This document shows, piece after piece, positions 1 through 5,674 of a DNA stretch of 13,046 nt. The notes under the pieces are model-generated. The model was not told where the DNA came from. It did no database searches and saw nothing but the letters and a program-made list of their open reading frames with translations. The stretch comes from Gammaproteobacteria bacterium (GTDB lineage Bacteria; Pseudomonadota; Gammaproteobacteria; Poriferisulfidales; Poriferisulfidaceae), in assembly GCA_007571105.1 (NCBI GenBank), contig RKRZ01000106.1, positions 1 through 13,046 of the forward strand, written 5' to 3'. Position numbers and translations under genes: made by a program. How positions within the stretch are numbered: position 1 is the stretch's first letter; each line of letters opens with the position of its first letter.

Positions 1-936
1 CGAGTCCGTGCGCATGTAGGTGATCAGACCGCCCGTCTCTCCCGCACCCAGTTCAACTCCTTCATACAGACGCTGCGCGACCTGCATCGTCTTGCGCGCG
101 GAAAATCCCAGTTTGCGCGCTGCCTCCTGCTGCAGGGTCGACGTTGTGAATGGCGGCGCCGGGTTGCGTTTGCGCTCCTTGCGCTCAATGGACGCCACGC
201 GCAACTGATCCGCGTGTGCGCGCACCGTATCCCGGGCACGCATCGCCCGCGCTTCATCTTCCAGATCGAATTTCTTGAGTTTCGCGCCATCCAAAGCCCA
301 CAATTTCGCCTCAAACTCATGTTCGTCCTTATACAGCCGGGCATCCACGGTCCAATATTCCTGAGGCTGAAACTGCTCAATTTCCTCCTCGCGCTCCACA
401 ATCATGCGCAAAGCCGGACTCTGCACCCGCCCGGCCGATAATTTCGGCGCAATCTTCCGCCACAGCAACGGCGACAGATTGAATCCGACCAGATGATCAA
501 TGGCGCGGCGGGCCTGATAGGCATCAATCAGATCCGTCGACAACTCACGGGGATGTTTCAGCGCCTCAGTAACCGCCTCGCGCGTAATCTCATGGAACAC
601 GATGCGATGCACCGTCTTCCCCTGCAATCTGTCGCGGTCCTCCAGCAAAGTGAATACCGACCAGGAAATCGCCTCGCCTTCGCGGTCCGGGTCCGATGCC
701 AGGTACAAAGTGTCGCATTTTCTGATTGCCGAAGCAATTTTGTTCAGATGTTTCTCGCTTCCTTCTTGCAGGCGATATTTCGGAGCGTAATCATGCTCCA
801 CGTCAATGGCGCCGGTCTTCGACTCCAGATCCTGCAAATGACCATAGGAAGCCAAAACCTGGAAGTCCGGACCCAGGTACTTCTCGATCGTCCGGGCCTT
901 CGCCGGAGACTCTACAACAACCAGATTGTTGGACAT
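1..936 (-). CDS. topA: DNA topoisomerase I, N-terminal part (runs off the left edge)
   Basis: Type IA topoisomerase, which relaxes negatively supercoiled DNA through a transient 5'-phosphotyrosyl bond. The minus-strand frame is open from an ATG at 936 to base 1, exactly 312 codons. It begins MSNNLVVVESPAKARTIEKY, a Toprim start with the conserved Glu at residue 9. The Toprim acidic motif DPDREGEA is at 82-89, SAGRVQSPALR at 168-177, and the active-site motif LITYMRTDS is at 304-312 with Tyr307 as the expected nucleophile. The rest of the core and the zinc-ribbon C-terminus lie outside the window. The start is supported by homology because the typical N-terminus begins at this Met; no clear Shine-Dalgarno sequence precedes it. 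A promoter-like TATAAT box lies about 60 bp upstream. The identity is secure; only completeness is unknown. Confidence 0.97.
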   Translation of the reverse strand, partial: MSNNLVVVESPAKARTIEKYLGPDFQVLASYGHLQDLESKTGAIDVEHDYAPKYRLQEGSEKHLNKIASAIRKCDTLYLASDPDREGEAISWSVFTLLEDRDRLQGKTVHRIVFHEITREAVTEALKHPRELSTDLIDAYQARRAIDHLVGFNLSPLLWRKIAPKLSAGRVQSPALRMIVEREEEIEQFQPQEYWTVDARLYKDEHEFEAKLWALDGAKLKKFDLEDEARAMRARDTVRAHADQLRVASIERKERKRNPAPPFTTSTLQQEAARKLGFSARKTMQVAQRLYEGVELGAGETGGLITYMRTDS

Positions 937-995
937 AGTGATGCGTGAGGGCTGGAGAAGTCGTTGGTGCTCTGTCGCGTGTACGTGCTTTTAGG

Positions 996-1022
996 ATTAT
1001 AAAGATAAACTCAACTGATCAA
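996..1022 (-). promoter_or_regulatory. Putative sigma70 promoter for topA
   Basis: Read on the minus strand there is a perfect TATAAT at 1001-996. A TTGATC hexamer lies upstream at 1022-1017, with a short 15-bp spacer. This would start transcription near 989 and give topA a leader of roughly 50 bases. The -10 match is strong and the spacing is suboptimal, so the -35 assignment is tentative. The rest of the 937-1090 gap shows no gene or clear hairpin to me. Confidence 0.45.
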
Positions 1023-1090
1023 GTCAGACCCATTCGGCCATTGTCCTGCCGCACAATTTTCTGGTCTGTCTGGCTTCATGCCTTGCTTGC

Positions 1091-1156
1091 CTAACGTTTT
1101 TTGATGAGATTCAGACGAACTAAGTCATCCTCATCCCACCCTGTTGTATCCAAAAA
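1091..1156 (-). other. Out-of-frame 3' remnant of hicA and the frameshift site
   Basis: The minus-strand frame reads GWDEDDLVRLNLIKKR and then TAG at 1093-1091. This matches the usual GWxEADLRRLxLI-type ending that I recall for HicA proteins of this subgroup. It is one base out of frame with the upstream 74-codon ORF. Removing one T from the TTTTT run (minus strand, 1156-1152) fuses the two parts seamlessly through LKGILDTTGW. The event is a single-base insertion relative to the inferred ancestor. Confidence 0.7.
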
Positions 1157-1355
1157 TTCCCTTCAAGATTCTCGGAGATTTTGTTGCTTTTGGGTGGATG
1201 TGCAACACCACTCGCTGGCCCGTTTGTGACCGATATACTTGGATCGCACCACACCTTTTTTCTCGTTCCCAGCCGTCTCTCTTTAGAGCTTTGGCTATAT
1301 CCTGGATGGTTTTATTTTTAAGTTGATCCCAAACTGATTTTGAATACGTGGTCAT
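1131..1355 (-). CDS. hicA: HicA-family toxin (mRNA interferase), C-terminus probably frameshifted
   Basis: Predicted HicA/YcfA-type toxin of a type II toxin-antitoxin system; HicA proteins are small dsRBD-like ribonucleases that cleave mRNA. The open frame gives 74 residues: KALKRDGWE at 23-30, a basic stretch, and the conserved histidine region LHIHPK at 51-56 with His52 and His54 as candidate catalytic residues. The start ATG overlaps the hicB stop as ATGA (1355-1352), so the pair should be translationally coupled. The last seven residues (FGYNRVG) do not fit the family. A change of frame at a 5-base A run (plus strand 1152-1156) restores a family-like ending, ILDTTGWDEDDLVRLNLI, running to a stop at 1091-1093 and an 87-residue protein. 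The intact ancestral gene therefore probably spanned 1091-1355. The toxin may be weakened or dead, or this may be a sequencing error. Confidence 0.75.
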   Translation of the reverse strand: MTTYSKSVWDQLKNKTIQDIAKALKRDGWEREKRCGAIQVYRSQTGQRVVLHIHPKATKSPRILKGIFGYNRVG

Positions 1356-1681
1356 GCCGCTGCATGCATCGTCGAGTCTTCTATAGCCAAATCTTCTATA
1401 AACTCCTTATGGTCCGAGGCAGCAGGACGCAACCCTGCAATTTTCTTCCACCATGATGGGCCTTGTTCCGACACATTCTGTCGGACCGTGCCTAATGGCA
1501 TAGGGTCTCCGTGTTCCATGGCTGACAGCAAGTAACACATTGCGGCATCTTTTGCTGTCGCCAAAGCCTTCTCTTCGGTGTCTCCATAAACATGAACACC
1601 CTTCAGGTCCGGGCAATACCCGTAATAGCCTTCGTCCTCCTTTTCTACGGCGATGACAACTTGGAATGTCAAATTATTCAT
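1352..1681 (-). CDS. hicB: HicB-family antitoxin
   Basis: Antitoxin partner of the downstream hicA; HicB proteins bind and neutralise HicA and usually autorepress the operon. The 109-residue protein has the typical partial RNase H-like HicB fold in its N-terminal half: a strand (residues 4-14), the signature GYYGYCPDLKGVHVYGDT (18-35), then a helix rich in Ala and Glu/Lys (36-56). The C-terminal half (about 57-109) is polar. I cannot recognise a ribbon-helix-helix or HTH DNA-binding domain in it, so how it would bind its operator is unclear. The order is antitoxin first, toxin second, the reverse of the classical hicAB order but a common arrangement. No Shine-Dalgarno sequence precedes the ATG. 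An 11-bp perfect palindrome lies about 14 bp upstream. Confidence 0.85.
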   Translation of the reverse strand: MNNLTFQVVIAVEKEDEGYYGYCPDLKGVHVYGDTEEKALATAKDAAMCYLLSAMEHGDPMPLGTVRQNVSEQGPSWWKKIAGLRPAASDHKEFIEDLAIEDSTMHAAA

Positions 1682-1694
1682 GATTTATAGGCAG

Positions 1695-1705
1695 TGGATG
1701 ATCCA
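1695..1705. promoter_or_regulatory. 11-bp palindrome upstream of hicB, possible operator
   Basis: TGGATgATCCA is a perfect inverted repeat around a central base, 14 bp upstream of the hicB start. Toxin-antitoxin operons are usually autorepressed through palindromes near the start, so this is an operator candidate. A TATACT box (minus strand, near 1738-1743) further upstream could be the -10 element, but no good -35 was found. This is inference from position only. A palindrome of this size can arise by chance. Confidence 0.25.
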
Positions 1706-1769
1706 GTCTCACCCGCTTCAGGGGCTTGCTGCAAATTAGTATAAACCATAGGGTGGCAGCCTCTCATCC

Positions 1770-2480
1770 TTACCGGATCACACACCAGGCTGTAGGACTG
1801 CGCACGATATTTCCTGCTTCCGGTGCCACTTCCGAGTCGATCATCAGGGCATAACTGTAGCCTGGCCATGCGGCCACCACCACCGCGCGCATCCAACTCC
1901 GCGGATCATCGAGCGCCTCACGCGGCACTACTGTCAAAGCCGTGCCTGGTTTCAAATGTTGGTGGGTTCCGCGGTCCACACGAATCAAAGTCGCCGGTTG
2001 TCCCTCCGTCTTCGGCCAGATTTCCAGCACTTGCCCCGATATTGCCTGCGCCGGCTCGTGAATCACTAAAGCCCTAGGATCATCAATAGGAATCTGCTGG
2101 ACCGGATGGATTTCCGGACGGGGAACGAACACAAAGGGCTCGCCCGCTTCTATTTTGAACCGATTGAGTTCTCGAACATGTGAACGAGTCCCGTTGCCTC
2201 TGCGGGCACGCTGCACCCAACTACGCCCATCGATGCGTACGCGAACCAGCAAGTCCCCTGCTTCAATGGTCGCGTCCGCGTCTGGATAAGGACACCAGAC
2301 TCGCTTCCAATGATGTGCCTGCGTGACAAAACGCGCAATGACGCCAGCCTCTGTATCGCTTTGGCGCACCAAATACGCACGCGGCGCGTCCTTATGCAGC
2401 CAACGCTCTGCGGGGTCGGATGCCAAGGCGACACACGCACTGCCGCAACAGATAAAGAGAAGTAAGCGCAGGCGGCGCAT
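1770..2480 (-). CDS. Exported protein with a degenerate LysM-like region
   Basis: A 236-residue protein when started at the ATG at 2480, which places a clear signal peptide first: MRRLRLLLFI followed by a hydrophobic segment ending near ALAS-D at about residue 21. An upstream in-frame GTG at 2513 would bury this signal behind 11 residues and is less likely. Residues about 36-80 (AYLVRQSDT through AGDLLVRV) resemble a worn LysM motif: the YxVxxGDT and PGD landmarks are recognisable but the core is diverged. The rest (REALDDP, SGQVLEI, RGTHQHLKPG) resembles the C-terminal region of the LysM proteins that, as I recall, often precede dprA-smg-topA in Gammaproteobacteria. The position here, upstream of topA on the same strand, fits. 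A cell-wall binding role is inferred; the LysM may no longer bind peptidoglycan. It is transcribed divergently from argS. Confidence 0.7.
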   Translation of the reverse strand: MRRLRLLLFICCGSACVALASDPAERWLHKDAPRAYLVRQSDTEAGVIARFVTQAHHWKRVWCPYPDADATIEAGDLLVRVRIDGRSWVQRARRGNGTRSHVRELNRFKIEAGEPFVFVPRPEIHPVQQIPIDDPRALVIHEPAQAISGQVLEIWPKTEGQPATLIRVDRGTHQHLKPGTALTVVPREALDDPRSWMRAVVVAAWPGYSYALMIDSEVAPEAGNIVRSPTAWCVIR

Positions 2481-2506
2481 GGCGGGCAATTGTACGGGAA
2501 AGCCTT

Positions 2507-2536
2507 TTGCCACTTTGCAAGCAGGTACACTACACT
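2507..2536 (+). promoter_or_regulatory. Putative sigma70 promoter for argS
   Basis: TTGCCA at 2507-2512 and TACACT at 2531-2536 are separated by an 18-bp spacer. The -10 is part of a short direct repeat, TACACTACACT. Transcription would begin near 2543, about 20 bases before the argS GTG. The element lies in the short divergent gap (2481-2563) shared with the LysM-like gene. It is supported by consensus match and position only. Confidence 0.4.
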
Positions 2537-2563
2537 GCCCAAAGCGCCTCTATTCCCGAATCC

Positions 2564-4327
2564 GTGAAAGCATTCCTGCACGCGCAACTGCTTGAAACCT
2601 GGCAGCGCCTCCACACCGAAGGCAGTTTGCCGGAAGTGCAGGAAGAGCGAATCGAGATCACCGCAACGCGCGATGCAAAGCATGGCGATTACGCGTCCAA
2701 CCTGGCGCTGGCACTGGCGCGCGATGCCGATATACTGCCGCGCAAATTGGCCGAGCAGATTCGTGATGCTCTGCCGGAGCATCCGGACATCCAGCGCATC
2801 GAAATCGCGGGACCGGGATTTATTAACTTTTATCTGAACGAGCACGCCAAAAGCGAGATCATCGACCAGATTCTCGAGCAAGGCGACCAATACGGCCGTG
2901 AGCCTGCCGGCAGTCGCGGGCGCGTGCTGATTGAATACGTCTCAGCCAATCCAACCGGCCCATTGCATATCGGTCACGGGCGCGGCGCGGCGCTGGGTTC
3001 CTGTTTGAGTCGCATTTTTGCAGCAGGCGGATACGCGGTCGAGTGCGAATACTTCATCAACGATGCCGGGCGGCAAATGGACATTTTGGCCCTCTCCGTC
3101 TGGCTGCGTTACCTGGAATTGTGCGGCGAAGATTTCGCGTTCCCACGCTCTGCCTACCAGGGAGACTACATTCTGGACATTGCCGCCGATCTGCATCGCG
3201 AACATCAGCGCCGCTGGCATACCGGTGCAGACACTCTGCCTCCTCCTCCCACGTCGCCGGCGGGAGCGGAGAAGGAAGCAAAAACGAATGCAAACGATAC
3301 ACACCTGGATCTGCTTATCGAACACGCGCACGAACAGATAAGCGGCGAAGACTGGGCATCCATACGCACTACCGCCTGCAATACTCTGATGAAACGTATT
3401 GAGCGTGACCTTGAAGGTTTTGGCGCCGTCTTTGATAACTGGCGCTCCGAACGGGAATTGCAAAACAGCGGACAAGTCGAGGCGGTTTTGGCACAACTTG
3501 AAGAAGCTGGTCACCTCTATGAGCGCGAGGGGGCCACATGGTTTCGCTCCAGTCATTTCGGCGATGAGAAAGACCGGGTGGTCCGCCGATCAAACGGGCA
3601 GTGGACCTATTTCGCAACCGACATCGCCTACCATGCCGAAAAACTCAACCGCGGCTACGACACGGTCATCAACATCTGGGGCGCGGACCACCACGGCTAT
3701 GCGGCGCGACTTCGCGGCGCCATTGAAGCCTTGGGCGAGAACCCGAATCGGCTGGAAGTTCTGTTCGTGCAATTCGCGACCTTGCGCCGGGGAGAGGAAC
3801 AATTGCCCATGTCCACGCGGGAAGGTGAATTCGTGACCCTGCACGCCCTGCAACAGGAAATTGGACGCGACGCCACGCGGTTTTTCTATGTGATGCGCGG
3901 TGCGACACAACACCTGGATTTTGATCTGCGACTGGCAACACAAAAGAGCGCCGATAATCCGGTCTATTACGTGCAATATGCGCATGCGCGAATCTGCCGC
4001 CTGCTGGAGCGCGCCGGAGAAGGGGAAGCCACAAGTTCGCCCTGCGACCTGTCTGAGCTGCGTGAACCCGGCGAGCAGGCACTGCAAAAACAATTGGCGC
4101 AATATCCGGACATCGTGCAGCGTGCAGCGAGTGAACGAAGTCCGCATCACATCACGCACTATTTGCGAAATCTGGCAGGAGACTTCCACGCCTATTACAA
4201 TGCCACTACCGTTCTGGTCGATGAGACTGGGGTGCGGCAGGCACGGCTTCGACTGGCCTGTGCGGTACGCCAGATTCTGAACAACGGCCTGGAACTGCTT
4301 GGCATTAACGCTCCGGAATCTATGTGA
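2564..4327 (+). CDS. argS: Arginyl-tRNA synthetase
   Basis: Class I aminoacyl-tRNA synthetase that charges tRNA-Arg in the cytoplasm. I choose the GTG at 2564 (VKAFLHAQL) because this gives 587 residues and matches the normal N-terminus. The open frame extends to a TTG at 2507, but those 19 residues look non-coding. Visible landmarks: N-terminal additional domain (1-110) with AGPGFINFYL (82-91); SANPTGPLHIGHGRG (127-141) containing the HIGH signature at 135-138; FATDIAYH (350-357); GADHHGY (373-379); and MSTREGEFVTL (416-426), the ArgRS version of the KMSKS loop, followed by the DALR-type helical C-terminus. A Pro/Ala/Lys-rich linker at 224-245 is encoded by a REP-like palindrome. The stop TGA (4325-4327) shares one base with the next ATG, so argS and the SPOR gene should be co-translated. 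There is no strong Shine-Dalgarno sequence. Confidence 0.97.
   Translation: MKAFLHAQLLETWQRLHTEGSLPEVQEERIEITATRDAKHGDYASNLALALARDADILPRKLAEQIRDALPEHPDIQRIEIAGPGFINFYLNEHAKSEIIDQILEQGDQYGREPAGSRGRVLIEYVSANPTGPLHIGHGRGAALGSCLSRIFAAGGYAVECEYFINDAGRQMDILALSVWLRYLELCGEDFAFPRSAYQGDYILDIAADLHREHQRRWHTGADTLPPPPTSPAGAEKEAKTNANDTHLDLLIEHAHEQISGEDWASIRTTACNTLMKRIERDLEGFGAVFDNWRSERELQNSGQVEAVLAQLEEAGHLYEREGATWFRSSHFGDEKDRVVRRSNGQWTYFATDIAYHAEKLNRGYDTVINIWGADHHGYAARLRGAIEALGENPNRLEVLFVQFATLRRGEEQLPMSTREGEFVTLHALQQEIGRDATRFFYVMRGATQHLDFDLRLATQKSADNPVYYVQYAHARICRLLERAGEGEATSSPCDLSELREPGEQALQKQLAQYPDIVQRAASERSPHHITHYLRNLAGDFHAYYNATTVLVDETGVRQARLRLACAVRQILNNGLELLGINAPESM
3239..3275. repeat. REP-like GC-rich palindrome inside argS
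   Basis: The sequence starts CCTCCTCCTCCC, passes through CGCCGGCG and ends GGGAGCGGAGAAGG. CTCC/GGAG-rich arms flank a self-complementary CGCCGGCG core, resembling the common bacterial REP pattern with a CCCTCTCCCGCC...GGCGGGAGAGGG layout. It is degenerate: ACGT interrupts the left arm. It is translated in frame as PPPPTSPAGAEKE, within a variable linker of ArgRS. I see no second copy in this window, so calling it a member of a dispersed family is inference. Confidence 0.4.
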
Positions 4328-4872
4328 TGGCCGCTCGCCGCAAAACCCGAAAACGCCGCGTCCCGCTGCCTCCCTGGGTGCTGCTCGGCGGCGGGTTGGC
4401 CGCCGGCGTCGCGGGCGCCCTGCTGTATGACGCAGTCCAGCAGATGGATTGGAAAATGCCCTTGGATCGCTTCGCCATTGGCGACGAATCGGTGCGAGAC
4501 TTGCCGTCGTTGGATTTCGAGTTCTACACGCTGCTGCCGGATCAGGAATTCGTGGTGGCCGCACCAGCGCCCAAACTGGATGTTCCAACCCCAGCCACAC
4601 CACCCGAAAAAACCTCATCGACAGCGCCCACATCATCGGGGGCGTACTATCTGCAAGTCGGCTCCTTTCTCAGACTCAGTGCAGCCGATTCCATGAAAGC
4701 CAAAGTTACCCTACTCGGAACGCACGCCTCCATCCAGGAGGTTCGCCGCGGCGATGACACTTTGTACCGGGTTCGGGCCGGGCCCTACGAGGACGTGGCG
4801 CAAGTCAGCGAAGTGCAAGCCCAACTGCAGAAGCACCAGATTAATTCGTTGCTGGTGCGCGCCAAGCCTTAA
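4327..4872 (+). CDS. SPOR-domain membrane protein (FtsN/DedD-like)
   Basis: A 181-residue bitopic inner-membrane protein. A very basic N-terminus (RRKTRKRR, 4-11) is followed by one transmembrane segment (about 17-37), a conserved juxtamembrane motif FEFYTLLPD (64-72), a Pro/Thr/Ser-rich periplasmic linker (80-104) and a C-terminal SPOR domain (about 105-181) starting AYYLQVGSF. SPOR domains bind glycan strands lacking stem peptides and direct proteins to the division septum. A role in cell division is therefore likely but not proven. The start is the ATG at 4327 overlapping the argS stop (TGATG); an in-frame GTG lies one codon earlier. The argS-SPOR pairing is familiar in Gammaproteobacteria, where hslVU often follows as I recall it. 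Here the next gene is instead a convergent small ORF only 6 bp away. Confidence 0.88.
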   Translation: MAARRKTRKRRVPLPPWVLLGGGLAAGVAGALLYDAVQQMDWKMPLDRFAIGDESVRDLPSLDFEFYTLLPDQEFVVAAPAPKLDVPTPATPPEKTSSTAPTSSGAYYLQVGSFLRLSAADSMKAKVTLLGTHASIQEVRRGDDTLYRVRAGPYEDVAQVSEVQAQLQKHQINSLLVRAKP

Positions 4873-4878
4873 TTGATT

Positions 4879-5097
4879 TCAAGTCGAGTCGGAATCGCCG
4901 ATCTGTCCTTCCACCACCACGCTCAGGGGCGATTGCGGCGGAGCATCACCATAATCTGTCCTATCCTCCAGCGTGCAGCGCAACTGCAAAGTCTGGTTTT
5001 CCGCTTGCGTGGCTAGGTGCTGAATGATCGCCTCGTCCGCGCGGATGCCAAAGCGTTTCAGCAAGGCGCGTATGTTTTTTCGAGTCTCTTCGCTCAT
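4879..5097 (-). CDS. Small conserved protein, DUF6494-like
   Basis: A 72-residue protein beginning MSEETRKNIRALLKRFGI, with an acidic tail ending in VVVEGQIGDSDST. The pattern of a short N-terminal helical IRxxLKxxGI element and a terminal VVxGxI strand resembles my memory of the DUF6494 family, whose function is unknown. There is no signal peptide or membrane segment. Translation is well supported: AGAGGA lies 6 bases upstream of the ATG, one of the best ribosome-binding sites in the window. It is divergent from fur (90-bp gap) and convergent with the SPOR gene (6-bp gap). The coding call is fairly firm; the family name is tentative. Confidence 0.65.
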   Translation of the reverse strand: MSEETRKNIRALLKRFGIRADEAIIQHLATQAENQTLQLRCTLEDRTDYGDAPPQSPLSVVVEGQIGDSDST

Positions 5098-5103
5098 GGG
5101 AAT

Positions 5104-5109
5104 TCCTCT
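5104..5109 (-). promoter_or_regulatory. Ribosome-binding site of the small DUF6494-like gene
   Basis: AGAGGA on the minus strand lies 6 bases from the ATG at 5097. It is notable because most genes in this window lack a recognisable Shine-Dalgarno sequence. It supports both the reality and the start of this small gene. Confidence 0.7.
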
Positions 5110-5168
5110 GGTTTGAAATGTTTGCAGAAAAAACTTTGACCGGCCATTATGCTAGAGTATGTGTCTGC

Positions 5169-5187
5169 CTAAATCCCTATCATTATT
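5169..5187 (+). promoter_or_regulatory. Weak Fur-box-like sequence abutting the fur start codon
   Basis: Aligned to the 19-bp consensus GATAATGATAATCATTATC, the right half ATCATTATT matches 8 of 9 positions and the left half only about 3 of 10. It lies directly before the fur ATG, so binding would block initiation and fit Fur autoregulation. The match is partial and AT-rich, so this is only a candidate. Confidence 0.25.
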
Positions 5188-5601
5188 ATGTCTACTGATG
5201 ACGGCTTGAGAAAAGCGGGGCTGAGAAGCACACTTCCCCGACTCAAGATTATCTCGGTCTTGGAAAACAGTGAGGTTCGGCACATGTCGGCTGAAGACAT
5301 CTATCGACATCTGATCGACAGCCGGGAAGAAATCGGCATTGCGACCGTATACCGGGTCCTCACCCAGTTCGAACAAGCCGGCATCGTGATTCGCCACAAC
5401 TTTGAAGCCGGTCGCGCGGTTTATGAGTTGAACGACGAATCCCCGCACGAACATCTGATCTGCATGAGTTGTGGCGAGATCGTCGAGTTCGAGGACAGCA
5501 GTCTTGTCCAGCAACTTGCAAAAATTGCCAGCGAACACTCATTTTCTCTAGACAATCACTCCCTGTATTTGTACGGACACTGCCAAAGCTGCGCCCACTG
5601 A
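5188..5601 (+). CDS. fur: Ferric uptake regulator
   Basis: A 137-residue Fur-family repressor; Fur with Fe2+ binds Fur boxes and represses iron-uptake genes. The N-terminal winged-helix domain includes LRSTLPRLKIISVL (12-25) and the recognition-helix region EEIGIATVYRVLTQF (47-61). The C-terminal metal-binding and dimerisation domain has HEHLICMSCGEIVEF (87-101). Visible metal ligands include His32, Glu80, His87, His89, Cys92, Cys95, Glu100 and His124. Compared with the E. coli HHHDH run, the second His is Pro and Asp is Glu (SPHEH). The tail is short, ending HCQSCAH with a tight CxxC. The overall sequence is closest to true Fur rather than Zur or PerR. The start is the ATG at 5188, without a clear Shine-Dalgarno sequence. 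Divergent on the left is the small DUF6494-like gene; on the right lies a convergent TonB receptor. Confidence 0.95.
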   Translation: MSTDDGLRKAGLRSTLPRLKIISVLENSEVRHMSAEDIYRHLIDSREEIGIATVYRVLTQFEQAGIVIRHNFEAGRAVYELNDESPHEHLICMSCGEIVEFEDSSLVQQLAKIASEHSFSLDNHSLYLYGHCQSCAH

Positions 5602-5622
5602 ACAAATCCGAACTTTTGTTCA

Positions 5623-5659
5623 CTCCAACAGTTCTGTATGCAAGAACGTCTGGAGTTTT
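5623..5659 (+). terminator. Possible terminator after fur
   Basis: An interrupted hairpin sits in the 73-bp gap between the convergent fur and receptor genes. CTCCA (5623-5627) pairs with TGGAG (5651-5655), and GTTCT (5631-5635) pairs with AGAAC (5643-5647), with a 3x3 internal loop between them, followed by TTTT. The stem is weak and the U-tract short, so it is a modest candidate. Confidence 0.35.
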
Positions 5660-5674
5660 GAGGGATTCAATCGC

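Noticed and set aside
24..401. 125-codon minus-strand ORF at the left end
   Set aside because: It is a shifted frame of topA; the true topA frame is open from 936 to the window edge and carries all expected motifs.
1152..1156. Programmed ribosomal frameshift to make full-length HicA
   Set aside because: A +1 shift would be needed and the site is not a classical slippery sequence. A simple mutation or read error explains it better.
2480..2513. GTG at 2513 as start of the LysM-like gene
   Set aside because: It would add 11 residues before an evident signal peptide that begins neatly at the ATG at 2480.
2507..2563. TTG at 2507 as argS start
   Set aside because: The 19 added residues do not resemble ArgRS N-termini, and this stretch carries the likely promoter hexamers.
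2150..2890. 246-codon minus-strand ORF spanning the LysM-like gene and argS
   Set aside because: It overlaps argS antisense and the LysM-like gene in another frame. The LysM-like frame has a signal peptide and family features, and this one has none.
3590..4636. 348-codon minus-strand ORF opposite argS and the SPOR gene
   Set aside because: It lies entirely antisense to well-supported genes and its Arg/Pro/Cys-rich product has no recognisable family; it is a shadow of the plus-strand codon bias.
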